Assembly: GCF_009865215.1 (NCBI RefSeq)
Contig: NZ_WWJX01001118.1
Location: 1-50,157 of the forward strand
DNA length: 50,157 nt
Reading direction: 5' to 3'
Origin: Streptomyces sp. SID3343
GTDB lineage: Bacteria > Actinomycetota > Actinomycetes > Streptomycetales > Streptomycetaceae
Positions 1 to 8,116 of this stretch are shown in pieces. The stretch's first letter is position 1. Each line of letters starts with the position of its first letter. The notes under the pieces are model-generated. The model worked only from the letters and a program-made list of their open reading frames with translations, made no database searches and was not told the DNA's origin. The translations under genes and the position numbers were made by a program.

Positions 1-387
1 GACCTCAACACGATCGGGGCCGACGACCCCGAGCCCGACTGGGACCTGTTCCCGCCGCGCTTGCACTCGCGCCATCGCCTCGTGCTGCCCGACGGCACGT
101 TCGGCCCCGCCGACCGACGCGCGATCCGCAGCCTCGCCGCAGCCGGATTCGTGGACCCCTTCGCGTACCTGGAGGTCGGTCCCATTCCGACCGTGGGCCA
201 TTTCGACCCCCGAGAGCCCGATGAGCACCGCAGCGACCACATCCTCGTGTCGCCGGGACTTGCCGACCGCATCCTCGACTGCGGTGTCGTCACCACACGC
301 CAGGCGAAGCGTGCCTCTGACCACCTCCCGGTCTGGATCCGGGTTGCCCACCGGGCGTTGGCGACACCCAAGAGCGTGAACCCGTGA
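1..387 (+). CDS. Endonuclease/exonuclease/phosphatase (EEP) family protein, C-terminal part
   Basis: The reading frame is open from the first base, so the gene begins upstream of the window; the TTG at 61 is internal. The first visible residues (D-L-N-T) fit the G-D-x-N metal and substrate motif of the EEP fold. Near the end, S-D-H-L-P-V is the S-D-H catalytic motif. These two motifs define the family, which hydrolyses phosphodiester or phosphomonoester bonds; the substrate (DNA, phospholipid or other) cannot be told from this part. The stop overlaps the next start by 4 bases (GTGA), which suggests translational coupling to the methyltransferase that follows. Confidence 0.8.
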   Translation, partial: DLNTIGADDPEPDWDLFPPRLHSRHRLVLPDGTFGPADRRAIRSLAAAGFVDPFAYLEVGPIPTVGHFDPREPDEHRSDHILVSPGLADRILDCGVVTTRQAKRASDHLPVWIRVAHRALATPKSVNP

Positions 388-1241
388 CACCGGCCCACGA
401 CCGACCGACGCCCTTCGGCTCCGACGGCTTGCGGCGCCTGCCGTTGCGATACGGGATCGACGCGGGCACGGCGAGCGATGCCCGCCTGTGGGACTGGCTG
501 TTGGGCGGATTCGCCAACTACGCCGCGGATCGCCGAGCCGGGGAGCGGCTCCTCGAACTTGCTCCCAGCGCCGCAGTGATCGCCCGCCACAACAGCGACT
601 TCGGCGCCCGCGCCGCCCGCGTCCTGGTCGCCGGGCACGGCATTACCCAACTCCTCGACCTCGGAAGCGGGTTGCCGAACCCGACCGCCGACGTGAACGC
701 GATCGCCCGCGCCATCGACCCCAGCGTTCGCCTGCTGCTTGTGGATCGAGATCCCCTCGCCTATGCCCACACCCGCAGCCTCCACGACGACGACCACACC
801 CGAGCACTCCACGCCGACTTGGTCGACATCGACTCGATCCTCGACCACCCCCTGATCGTCCCCGGCGCACCCACTGGTGTCCTGCTCACCGCCGCACTGC
901 ACGGCCTGCCCGACGACACCGCCGTCACCCGACTCCTGCAACGTCTGCGCGAACGACTCGTCCCCGGAAGCCTCCTCGTCGTCAGTCACCTCGTCGCCGA
1001 CGACGTTCACCACCGCACCGCCGTCACCGACCACATGAACACCAGCACCGCCGGCCAATGGGGACGCATACGCACCCGCGCCGAACTCGACCACCTCCTC
1101 GCCACATTCGAGCCTCTCGATCCCGGACTCGTCGACGTGTCCCACTGGCGCCCCGACCCCGACCGCGGAGTACTTCAGACGACCCGGGAATGGGCGATGT
1201 ACGGAGGCGTCGCACACCTCCACCATCCCTGCGCCCACTGA
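384..1241 (+). CDS. SAM-dependent methyltransferase, Methyltransf_19 (DUF574) family
   Basis: This is a 285-residue protein of the usual length for the actinomycete DUF574 family. The N-terminal I-D-A-G-T-A-S-D-A-R and L-L-G-G-F-x-N-Y-A-A-D-R segments are family signatures. The SAM-binding loop is L-L-D-L-G-S-G-L-P, followed by V-D-R-D-P at the end of strand 2. The substrate is unknown for this family. The GTG start overlaps the stop of the EEP gene. A second gene of the same family follows 86 bases downstream, so this is a tandem pair. Confidence 0.88.
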   Translation: MTPAHDRPTPFGSDGLRRLPLRYGIDAGTASDARLWDWLLGGFANYAADRRAGERLLELAPSAAVIARHNSDFGARAARVLVAGHGITQLLDLGSGLPNPTADVNAIARAIDPSVRLLLVDRDPLAYAHTRSLHDDDHTRALHADLVDIDSILDHPLIVPGAPTGVLLTAALHGLPDDTAVTRLLQRLRERLVPGSLLVVSHLVADDVHHRTAVTDHMNTSTAGQWGRIRTRAELDHLLATFEPLDPGLVDVSHWRPDPDRGVLQTTREWAMYGGVAHLHHPCAH

Positions 1242-1327
1242 GCAAAGCCCCCGGCGTCGGCGGCGAACGGGCAACGCGAAGCCGCCCATCGCCGACACCG
1301 CGCGCAGGCCGACCCTGGAGACACCGC

Positions 1328-2182
1328 ATGACCCATGACACCCCGGCCCCGTCGACCGACCCGGCCTCGTCCCGCGTCGCCCACCGTGCCATCGACGCGG
1401 ACACCGCCACAGACGCGCGCATCCACAACCGTCTGCTCGACGGCCGGGACCACTATGACTGCGACAAGGACGCGTGCCTGGCCCTGCTGCGCATCGCCCC
1501 TCGCGCGTGGACCGTGGTACGCGCCGCCCGAGCGTTCACCGAACGCGCCGTTCGCAAGCTCGCCGAAGAGTTCGGCGTGCGCCAGTTCGTCGACCTCGGA
1601 TGCGGTCTGCCAGCCGCGCGCAACGTCCACCAGATCGCCCAGAGTGCCCATCCTCACGCACGAGTCGTCTACGTAGATCGGGACCCGAGCGCCATCGGCG
1701 CGGGCAATATGGTCCTGGATCAGAACGACGACATCGCCGTCGTTGATGCCGACATCACCGACCACTCCCTCCTGGACCACCCCGACATCACCCGACTCAT
1801 CGACCCGGCCCGGCCCACCGCCGTACTGCTCGCCAACGTCCTGCAATGCGTTCCCGACAGCGCCGACCCCGCCGAGTTGATCGGCCGCATCACGCGCTGG
1901 CAGGCCCCGGGCAGCTACCTCGCCGTGAGCCACCTCGTCAGCGACGACAAGACGATGCGCAACGTGATCACCGAAACCATGCTCGCCGCCACCCGCGGCA
2001 ACTGGGGTCGCATCCGCGAACGACACGACATCCATCGGCTCCTCGCGGGATTGCCCCTCGTCCAACCCGGACTCATCGAGGTGTCCTCGTGGTACCCCGA
2101 CGTCCACCCCGGCCCTCGCCGACGCGCGTCCGGACTGTTCACGTACGGCGGGATTGCCCGGGTCGGTATCCCGGGTCCCTAA
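1328..2182 (+). CDS. SAM-dependent methyltransferase, Methyltransf_19 (DUF574) family, second copy
   Basis: This 284-residue protein is a diverged paralogue of its upstream neighbour. It has the same layout: I-D-A-D-T-A-T-D-A-R near the N-terminus, F-V-D-L-G-C-G-L-P as the SAM loop, and Y-V-D-R-D-P after it. The ATG at 1328 was chosen because a GGAG sits about 7 bases upstream; the frame is open far upstream only because GC-rich DNA lacks stops. It lies 3' of the first copy on the same strand, probably in one transcript. The substrate is unknown. Confidence 0.88.
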   Translation: MTHDTPAPSTDPASSRVAHRAIDADTATDARIHNRLLDGRDHYDCDKDACLALLRIAPRAWTVVRAARAFTERAVRKLAEEFGVRQFVDLGCGLPAARNVHQIAQSAHPHARVVYVDRDPSAIGAGNMVLDQNDDIAVVDADITDHSLLDHPDITRLIDPARPTAVLLANVLQCVPDSADPAELIGRITRWQAPGSYLAVSHLVSDDKTMRNVITETMLAATRGNWGRIRERHDIHRLLAGLPLVQPGLIEVSSWYPDVHPGPRRRASGLFTYGGIARVGIPGP

Positions 2183-2350
2183 CGTATGCCGCGTTCCGGT
2201 CGGATGATGAGCCCTCGGCGGCCTTCGTTTCCGCCTCCGCATGCACGGCTCACAGTCCGTTGGCATGTGATTCTCGTCATTCACCAATTTGATGGACGCG
2301 ATGATGGCGATTCGTGCAGTCTGTGCCTCCGACGAGGGAGGTGCGACGGA

Positions 2351-2824
2351 GTGGGCGAGAAGCCTGATGTGCCGACTATGACGCTGGCCGCGAAGCTTGA
2401 CCGACTGTTCGCCAGCGTGCGCAGACCCGACGGAGGCGCGTACAGCAACGGCGAGGTCGCGCGAGGGATCAAGGAGCAGGCGGGCCCCGAGGGGGCGACG
2501 GTCTCCGCGAGCCTGGTGCAGCAGCTTCGGACGGGGGTGCAGACGAACCCGACGTTGAAGACCATCGACGCGCTCGCGCGGTTCTTCAACGTCGAACCCG
2601 TCTACTTCTTCGACGATGCGGCGGCCGAGCGCATCGCCGCGGAGCGGGACGCGTGGTCGCGGATGCGGGAGAACGACGTCCACAGGTTGGTCTTTCGCGC
2701 CGACGGCCTGTCGGCGGACAGCCTGCGGATGGTGAGCGCCGTGATCGAGCAGGCGCGGCGCCTCGAAGGACTCAAGACCGGCTCCCGGGCCGTTCGCGTC
2801 CCGGGAGCCGTCGAACGTGATTGA
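2351..2824 (+). CDS. XRE-family helix-turn-helix regulator
   Basis: The 157-residue protein begins at GTG 2351 behind GGGAGG; an in-frame ATG at 2378 is the alternative. Residues about 15-90 form an XRE/EspR-like HTH domain, with a recognition-helix region V-S-A-S-L-V-Q-Q-L-R and the N-P-T-L-K-T-I-D-A-L-A-R-F-F segment typical of this group. It is followed immediately by an ImmA/IrrE-like peptidase, the arrangement in which the peptidase can cleave or inactivate the repressor. A paralogue lies at 7194-7655 on the other strand. It probably controls its own operon; the 168 bases upstream would hold the operator. Confidence 0.85.
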   Translation: MGEKPDVPTMTLAAKLDRLFASVRRPDGGAYSNGEVARGIKEQAGPEGATVSASLVQQLRTGVQTNPTLKTIDALARFFNVEPVYFFDDAAAERIAAERDAWSRMRENDVHRLVFRADGLSADSLRMVSAVIEQARRLEGLKTGSRAVRVPGAVERD

Positions 2825-2894
2825 GATCTGCACCCGCAGCAACAGCGGCGACGGGCGGCCTCCGTCGTCGTGGGTACAACGGAGGATTGCGCGC

Positions 2895-3419
2895 ATGGAC
2901 CTCAAACGCCTGCGGGAAGCCTCCCGCAAGCGGCTGGAACGCCTGGACATCGTCATCCCTGACCCGTTCGACGCGCAGTTGCTGTGCGAGAACATCTCGC
3001 GGTCCCGGGGGCGGGAGCTGCGGTTGCTCCCGCTACCGGAAGGCATGCCGGCGGGGATGCCGTGTGGGATGTGGGCGGCCACCGAGACGGCGGACTGGGT
3101 CTGGTACGACGCTTCGACCAGTCCGGCGCACCAACGGCAGATCGTCGCGCACGAGCTGGCGCACATCCTGTGCGACCACAGCGCCGGGATGGACGCCCTC
3201 ATGGCGGGGCAGCTCTCACCCGACTTGGATCCGTCCACGATCCGGCGCATCATCGGGCGCACCTCGTACAACGACTTCCAGGAGCTGGAGGCCGAGACGC
3301 TCGCGACTTTGCTCACGATCCCGGCTCCCCCGCCCGGGCCGGAGCTGTCGGGCCGAGTCCTGTCGCGGCTGCACGCGGATCTGACCCAACCGGCGCGACG
3401 CTCCCGCAGGCGCTCATGA
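2895..3419 (+). CDS. ImmA/IrrE-like metallo-endopeptidase
   Basis: The 174-residue protein carries a zincin motif H-E-L-A-H at residues 86-90, and acidic residues (E-L-E-A-E, about 130-134) that could supply the third zinc ligand. This is the ImmA/IrrE (DUF955) group, which typically cleaves a partner XRE regulator; here the likely partner is the gene just upstream. ATG 2895 was chosen over GTG 2817 because GGAGG lies 9 bases before it, and because the broken paralogue on the other strand starts at the same point. Annotated relatives are often labelled as the toxin component of a toxin-antitoxin system. The 3' end overlaps the next gene by ATGA. Confidence 0.85.
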   Translation: MDLKRLREASRKRLERLDIVIPDPFDAQLLCENISRSRGRELRLLPLPEGMPAGMPCGMWAATETADWVWYDASTSPAHQRQIVAHELAHILCDHSAGMDALMAGQLSPDLDPSTIRRIIGRTSYNDFQELEAETLATLLTIPAPPPGPELSGRVLSRLHADLTQPARRSRRRS

Positions 3420-4603
3420 TCCACGTACTTGAACTGGTTGTCGTGCTGCTGGCCTGGACCATCGTCGTGTGGCGGCGTCCCACGGTCCGCACCTCGTTCC
3501 AGACCCAGCCGCTGTGGGGGGCGTTCGTCGCCCTGGCCGTCTCGCTCACGATCCGCATGCCCCGGGTCGCCGAGGCGATCGAGAACGTCACCGGCGTGGC
3601 ACAGGTGGGCACCCTGCTCAAGCACGCCACCGGGGTCGTGGCGATGCTCCTGCTCGTCAACTGGATCACCGCCCTGGTCTCTCCCACGGAGGAACCGCCG
3701 GCCTTCACCTCGCCCCGGTACATCACGGCCGGCGTGATGATCTGCGCGTTGGTCATCCTGTTCTTCCTCATCCCCGAACGGGACCACGGCGGGGACTACT
3801 TCATCACCGACCACGCCGGTGACGCGGTCGCCACCGCGTATCAGCTCGTGTTCGTCGCGAGCGCGACGTTGGCGACCGGAGTGGGCACCCTGCTGGTGGG
3901 GCGCGCATCCCGAGTGGCCCCGGCCGGCGGTCTGCGACGATCGTTGGCGACGTTGGCCCTGGGGAACCTGCTGGGCGTGGGCTACTGCGCCCTGCGGGCG
4001 ACATACCTGCTGGTCACGGCGTCCGGCGGCACCTGGCCCGGGGGTGACGGCGCCTTCGAGACGGCGTCCAAGGTGGTCAAACTGGGCGCCATCACGTTGA
4101 TCCTCGCCGGGACGTCGTACTCCGTATTCGCCCTCGCCCTGCGCCGATGGAAGCAGTGGGTGGCGATGCGTCGGCTGTACGCGCTGTGGGCCGTGTTGAC
4201 CGACGCGGTGCCGCACGTGGTCATGCGCGGCGAGAACGAACCCCGCGAGCACAGCCCGGTGGAGTTGACGTATCGGCTGCATCGCCGGGGGATCGAGATC
4301 CGCGACGCGGCCCTGACTCTGCGCGATACCGCACCGCCGGGCCTGCACCGGGACGCGGTGCTCGCGGTGGAGCGAGCAGGGGTGCCCGAGGTCGAGCGCG
4401 CCGTAGTGGCCGAGGCGTATTGGCTCAAGGAGGTCCTGCGGCTGACCGAACAGGGCCTGTCGGGATCGGGGGATCCCTCGTACACGCCGCATCCGGCGGC
4501 GGAGTCGGAGGCGGAGACCGCCTGGCTGGTGCGCGTGGCCCGGGCGTTCGCCTCGCCCACGATGGGTCGGGTCCACGACGCGATCCCGGAGAACGCGACA
4601 TGA
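3416..4603 (+). CDS. MAB_1171c-family putative transporter (integral membrane protein)
   Basis: The 395-residue protein has a membrane N-terminal half, with about six or seven hydrophobic segments in residues 1-245, and a soluble, charged C-terminal part of about 150 residues. This architecture and wording (W-R-R-P, L-T-I-R-x-P, L-L-K-H) match the actinomycete MAB_1171c family, whose transported substrate is unknown. It overlaps the peptidase gene by 4 bases and the PAP2-like gene by 4 bases, so all three are coupled. A paralogue on the minus strand (5225-6457) sits in the equivalent position of the convergent set. Confidence 0.82.
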   Translation: MIHVLELVVVLLAWTIVVWRRPTVRTSFQTQPLWGAFVALAVSLTIRMPRVAEAIENVTGVAQVGTLLKHATGVVAMLLLVNWITALVSPTEEPPAFTSPRYITAGVMICALVILFFLIPERDHGGDYFITDHAGDAVATAYQLVFVASATLATGVGTLLVGRASRVAPAGGLRRSLATLALGNLLGVGYCALRATYLLVTASGGTWPGGDGAFETASKVVKLGAITLILAGTSYSVFALALRRWKQWVAMRRLYALWAVLTDAVPHVVMRGENEPREHSPVELTYRLHRRGIEIRDAALTLRDTAPPGLHRDAVLAVERAGVPEVERAVVAEAYWLKEVLRLTEQGLSGSGDPSYTPHPAAESEAETAWLVRVARAFASPTMGRVHDAIPENAT

Positions 4604-5205
4604 GCACGCTGCACCGGTCCTCGACGTCCACCCGACCGAGGGAGCGATTCGCGCGGGCGGTAACCGAAGCCCTGGCGCCGCAGTACATCGTCATGGGGCT
4701 GTTGCTGTTGGTTGGGGCGATCACGAGTGGATGGTCGGGCGTCGGCTGGGCGGTGTGGGCGATCCTGTTCGCGGCCGTGCTGCCCCTGGCACTCGTCAAG
4801 GTCGGCATACGGCGCGGCCGATGGGCGGATCGGCACCTGAGCAAGCGGGCGCAACGGATGCGCGTGATGCCCGTGGTCGTTGCCTTGGTGGCTATCGGCC
4901 TGGCGTCGATGCTGGTGCTCGGGGCGCCGCACGACATGGTCCTGCTCGTCGTGGTGATGGTGGTGACGCTGTTGGCGCTCACGGCCGTCACCACCGTGTG
5001 GAAAATCAGTGTCCACACCACGGTGATGACCGGGGCCGTCACGCAGACCGCGTACGCCCTGGGCCCGTGGTGGGCGTTCGCGGCCGTGCTCGTCCCGCTT
5101 GTCGCGTGGTCGCGGGTGGTTCTGCGGGCGCACACGTTTGCGCAGACGGTGGTCGGTGCCGCCGTCGGGTTCGTTCTCGCCGCCGGTTGCTGGATCCTCG
5201 GCTGA
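4600..5205 (+). CDS. PAP2-superfamily-like membrane protein, altered active site
   Basis: The 201-residue protein has five or six membrane segments. Near residues 135-140, K-I-S-V-H-T takes the place of the P-S-G-H motif of PAP2 phosphatases. At 161-172, S-R-V-V-L-R-A-H-T-F-A-Q matches the S-R-x5-H-x3-D motif except that the last acid is Q. Both histidines are present, so some activity may remain, but the missing D would be expected to weaken it. The ATG overlaps the MAB_1171c stop (ATGA). The convergent paralogous set lacks this gene. Confidence 0.7.
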   Translation: MSTLHRSSTSTRPRERFARAVTEALAPQYIVMGLLLLVGAITSGWSGVGWAVWAILFAAVLPLALVKVGIRRGRWADRHLSKRAQRMRVMPVVVALVAIGLASMLVLGAPHDMVLLVVVMVVTLLALTAVTTVWKISVHTTVMTGAVTQTAYALGPWWAFAAVLVPLVAWSRVVLRAHTFAQTVVGAAVGFVLAAGCWILG

Positions 5206-5224
5206 TCCCAGGTTGGCAAGTCGC

Positions 5225-6457
5225 TCACGCCGCCGGTGGGGCGTCCTCCCGGGCGGGAGGACGCCCCACGGTGTCGGCGGTGGCTTCGCGGATCGCCTCG
5301 ACGCATGCGCCGGTCCGGGGCCGGCGGAGGGCGGAGGCGATGTCGACGAGTCGTTGCGCCTCCGCGTCGAGGTTCGCCTTCGGCGGGCGCGGTGGCGGCG
5401 CCACCACGCGCTGGGGAGTCCGGCCGTTGTGCAAGGCGTCGGCCGTCAGGATCGTCCACGCCGCGACGGTCGCCAGTTCGAGGTCCGGATCCGTGAGCCC
5501 GCGTCCTTCCAGGTCCGCCCGCAGGCGTTCGCACAGGTCCGGGTCGGCGTAGCGGCGCAGGGCCAGCATGCCGTCGCGGATCTCGACGACCCGGCGGACC
5601 AGGCGCAGATGCGTGGTGCCCAGGCCCAGCGGGTCGGTGCGTGCGTCGGGGGGCGTCGGCAGGACGGTGTCGGGGATCGCGGGGACGACGAGGGTCCACA
5701 GGGTGCGCAGCCTGCGCAGCCGCCGACGGGCGATCCAGGTCCGACTGAGAGTGACGAAGCCCGGGATGGAGACTCCCGCGACGATGAGCAGGACGGACAC
5801 GGCGCCGAAGGGCCAGCTCAGTCGGGTGGTGTTGAAGGCGCCGGGGGCGGTGTGTCCGGTGGCGTAGGCGGTGAGCGCGACCAGGCGCCCGAGTCCGTAG
5901 CCGGGGGTCAGGACGAAGGCCGTCGCGAGCAGGCGTGTTCCCCACACGACGGCGGGGTCGCGGGCGAGTCGGCTCTTGTGCCAGAACACCCGGGCCGCGA
6001 GCAGTCCGGTGACGGCCAGGTAGAGCGTGAAGACCAGCTCGTGCCGGGCGGCGGCCGGATCGTGGCCCTGGCCGGCGAAGAACTCCGCGTTCGCCGAGTC
6101 CGGGACCCGCAGGTAGGTGACGAGAAGGCCGGCCAGGGTCGTCCATCGCAGGACGCTCGTGACACGCAGGAGACGATGCGCGGGCTCATCGGTGGCGCGC
6201 AGGAGCAGGGCCCATTCGAGCCAGGCCCCGGTCACCACGACCGCGAGGGAGTGTTTGAGCAGGACCGCGAGGTTCGGCATGCCGGTGCGTTCGCTGATCC
6301 AGTCGGACACCGGGTCGAGGCGGATGGTCAGACACAGGGCCAGGGCCAGCAGGCCGACGGGCATCCAGCGCTGCCACAGCGGGCCCGCGAGCTTGGGCGC
6401 ATGCCACAGCGCCGCCGCCCAGATCACCACGATCGGGAGGACGTCGAGAACGGTCAC
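5225..6457 (-). CDS. MAB_1171c-family putative transporter, second copy
   Basis: The 410-residue membrane protein is a paralogue of the gene at 3416-4603. It has a similar series of hydrophobic segments over residues 1-255 and a soluble C-terminal part. Shared wording includes L-T-I-R-x-x-P/D, the L-L-K-H segment and V-E-I-R-D. GTG 6457 was chosen because it overlaps the stop of the upstream ImmA remnant by 4 bases (GTGA), exactly as in the other copy; the frame extends further upstream only through the broken gene. The last codons lie inside the terminator hairpin at 5236-5269. No PAP2-like partner follows. Confidence 0.82.
   Translation of the reverse strand: MTVLDVLPIVVIWAAALWHAPKLAGPLWQRWMPVGLLALALCLTIRLDPVSDWISERTGMPNLAVLLKHSLAVVVTGAWLEWALLLRATDEPAHRLLRVTSVLRWTTLAGLLVTYLRVPDSANAEFFAGQGHDPAAARHELVFTLYLAVTGLLAARVFWHKSRLARDPAVVWGTRLLATAFVLTPGYGLGRLVALTAYATGHTAPGAFNTTRLSWPFGAVSVLLIVAGVSIPGFVTLSRTWIARRRLRRLRTLWTLVVPAIPDTVLPTPPDARTDPLGLGTTHLRLVRRVVEIRDGMLALRRYADPDLCERLRADLEGRGLTDPDLELATVAAWTILTADALHNGRTPQRVVAPPPRPPKANLDAEAQRLVDIASALRRPRTGACVEAIREATADTVGRPPAREDAPPAA
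5236..5269. terminator. Bidirectional terminator hairpin between convergent operons
   Basis: A perfect 15-bp inverted repeat (5236-5250 with 5255-5269) has a 4-base loop. It sits just after the rightward stop at 5205 and inside the last codons of the leftward gene ending at 5225. Its placement between two tail-to-tail operons fits a terminator shared by both. Confidence 0.8.
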
Positions 6458-6823
6458 CAGCGGCCCTTGCCGCCGCGGTAGTGGTGCCCGAGCATCGTCG
6501 CGAAGCGGTCCAGGAACGGATCGCCCGTCGGAGGCGGGGGCAGACGCGGGGACGTGGCACGCGCGTAGATCATCGAGGCGAGCATCTCCGCCTCGCGCTC
6601 CTGGGCGGGAGCGAAGCCGTGACGCCCGCGCAACCCGGAGGTCTCCACGTCCGGCGTGAACGCGTCCGCTCAGATCGGGATCCGTGGCCGCCGCGATCCC
6701 TATGTCGCGCCCACGCAGCTCCTCCACGGTGCGGCGGAAGACGTCCAGGTCGAAGGGCCGAGGTATCGCGATCCCCTCCAGCCGCCGCTCGCAGGCAGCG
6801 AGCAGTCGTCGCAAGTCGTCCAC
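6454..6823 (-). pseudogene. ImmA/IrrE-like peptidase, internal deletion and frameshift
   Basis: The first 50 or so codons from GTG 6823 match the N-terminus of the intact peptidase (M-D-D-L-R-R-L, then I-P-R-P-F-D). The last 70 or so codons, ending at 6454, match its C-terminus (T-P-D-V-E-T, then E-R-E-A-E-M-L-A-S). The two parts are in different frames. About 55-60 codons between them, including the H-E-L-A-H zinc site, are missing; the join is near 6660-6675. The product cannot be an active peptidase. The neighbouring regulator and membrane-protein genes look intact. Confidence 0.82.
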
Positions 6824-6902
6824 GTGTGGGTCCTCAAGGCTCCGACGATCGGGAGCGCGAACCCCCGCTCGCAGCGAAGCCGACGACCCGCGCGACTCCC
6901 AC

Positions 6903-6957
6903 GCGAATGCTAGGACACGATTTCGGCTGATTAAGAATCAGATCCGACATATGTGAT
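6903..6957 (-). promoter_or_regulatory. Likely promoter/operator in the spacer before the ImmA remnant
   Basis: This is the only AT-rich patch in the 370-base spacer 6824-7193, where I see no gene. It holds a perfect 6-bp inverted repeat (CTGATT at 6927-6932, AATCAG at 6936-6941). Read leftwards, TTAATC and TAGCAT stand 16 bases apart as a weak -35/-10 pair, with the palindrome over the -35. In the intact set the corresponding spacer is only about 70 bases. Confidence 0.4.
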
Positions 6958-7193
6958 CAGCGGCACTCGGGTCGCGCGTCTCGGCTTCATGCGGAGGGGG
7001 CGTGGTCACCCGTGCCGACGTCCGAGCCCCGATTCGAGTGCATGACGACGGAGCCGTTCCCTGTGGGTCGGTTCGTGGTCCGTGGTCGGTCGGCAACGGC
7101 GCGTCCGGTCTCGGTCGTCCCACGCGGGATGCGGAAGCGTCCTTCGAGTCCGGGTCGGCGCTCGCCGTGTCGCGGCCTGGCAATGCACGAGAA

Positions 7194-7655
7194 CTACTCG
7201 ACGGGTCCCGGGTCCTCGGCGGGCTGGGGCAGGCCCTCCAGTAGTCGCACGCGGTCGAGCATTGCGGTGACGGCGGCCTGACTTTCCGGCGAGAGACCGT
7301 TCGCGCGCAGGGCGATCGAACGCACCCCGGCGTCGCGCACGGCCGTGAGCATCGCGAGCTGGGCGTCGGTGCGCTCGGCCACCGCGTCGTCGTAGAAGTA
7401 CGTGACGGATACGCCGAAGAACTTGGCCACGGCGTTGAGGCGGCTGTGTGTGGGGTCGTCCCTGCGTCCGGTGCGCAGTTGCCACATGTACGTGGCGCCC
7501 ATCACCGTCTCGCCGGCCATCTCGTTGATCAACTCCACTGCCTCGGGCGTGGAGTACGGGCCGCGGTCGCGCGGATGCACGGTCGCGAACAGGTGCTCCA
7601 GGCGCCGGGCGAGCATGCCCGGTTCGGGCACCGCTTCGTCCACCTCGCCGGTCAT
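7194..7655 (-). CDS. XRE-family helix-turn-helix regulator, second copy
   Basis: The 153-residue protein is a paralogue of the regulator at 2351-2824. It has a similar N-terminal A-R-R-L-E-H-L-F-A-T-V, an HTH region around residues 35-90 with T-Y-M-W-Q-L-R-T-G-R-R, and F-F-G-V-S-V-T-Y-F-Y-D-D matching F-F-N-V-E-P-V-Y-F-F-D-D in the other copy. ATG 7655 has GGGAGG 8 bases upstream. It heads the leftward set and is separated from the ImmA remnant by 370 bases. It may still regulate the membrane-protein gene even though its peptidase partner is broken. Confidence 0.85.
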   Translation of the reverse strand: MTGEVDEAVPEPGMLARRLEHLFATVHPRDRGPYSTPEAVELINEMAGETVMGATYMWQLRTGRRDDPTHSRLNAVAKFFGVSVTYFYDDAVAERTDAQLAMLTAVRDAGVRSIALRANGLSPESQAAVTAMLDRVRLLEGLPQPAEDPGPVE

Positions 7656-7729
7656 GGCGTCACCTCCCTGTCGTGTCCCATGGCCCCCACTGTGCACGAC
7701 CTACCAATCCGGAGGCAAGTCGAGGTTGT

Positions 7730-7769
7730 GTAGATCACCTCTTCGCGGTGGCTGGTTTTCATGATCTAC
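7730..7769. promoter_or_regulatory. Inverted repeat, candidate operator
   Basis: GTAGATCA (7730-7737) and TGATCTAC (7762-7769) form a perfect 8-bp inverted repeat with 24 bases between. It lies upstream of the leftward XRE gene (7655) and also upstream of the rightward replication operon (8117). The XRE protein is the obvious candidate binder, but that is inference. Confidence 0.45.
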
Positions 7770-7981
7770 TACGGACAGCCCACGGCGAAGCGACGGGGAG
7801 TCACCCGACGTGGCTTCACATTGTCGTGACCCGGTGACCCGGTGTTGCGAACGAGGGTGGACTTGGTTCCGGACGGGTGCCATGGTGTCCGTCCGAAGCC
7901 GCCCTGCGGCCCACCCGAGGAGCGCGCGATCCCATGACCTAGCTCACCAGCACCGCCGCTACGGGGTGGTGAGAGCGCAAC

Positions 7982-8088
7982 GGCGCCCGGGGGCGGTAAC
8001 CCCCGGACGCCGGGCTCGAACCCCACGAAGAGGCTCGGATATTCCATAACCGAAGCGACCGGCCCACCTGTCCAGGGAAGCGCCGGTC
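7982..8088 (+). promoter_or_regulatory. Structured leader before the replication operon
   Basis: Two hairpins stand before the gene at 8117. CCGGGGG (7987-7993) pairs with CCCCCGG (8000-8006), extended by GGCG/CGCC outside. GACCGGC (8057-8063) pairs with GCCGGTC (8082-8088). They could end leftover transcription or shape the leader. The rest of the gene-free stretch 7656-8116 shows only the inverted repeat at 7730-7769 and a short GACCCGGT direct repeat near 7828. Confidence 0.4.
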
Positions 8089-8116
8089 ACTTCACCTACG
8101 ATTCGGGGATTCTCGC

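Noticed and set aside
1175-4576. A 1133-codon open frame on the minus strand
   Set aside because: It is antisense to five or more well-supported plus-strand genes and its text is arginine/glycine/proline-rich; it is open only because GC-rich DNA lacks stops.
8005-8040. A GGGCTCGAACCCC stretch that looks like a tRNA T-arm
   Set aside because: No matching acceptor, D or anticodon arms are nearby, and the flanks form other hairpins, so it is not a tRNA or a tRNA-type attachment site.
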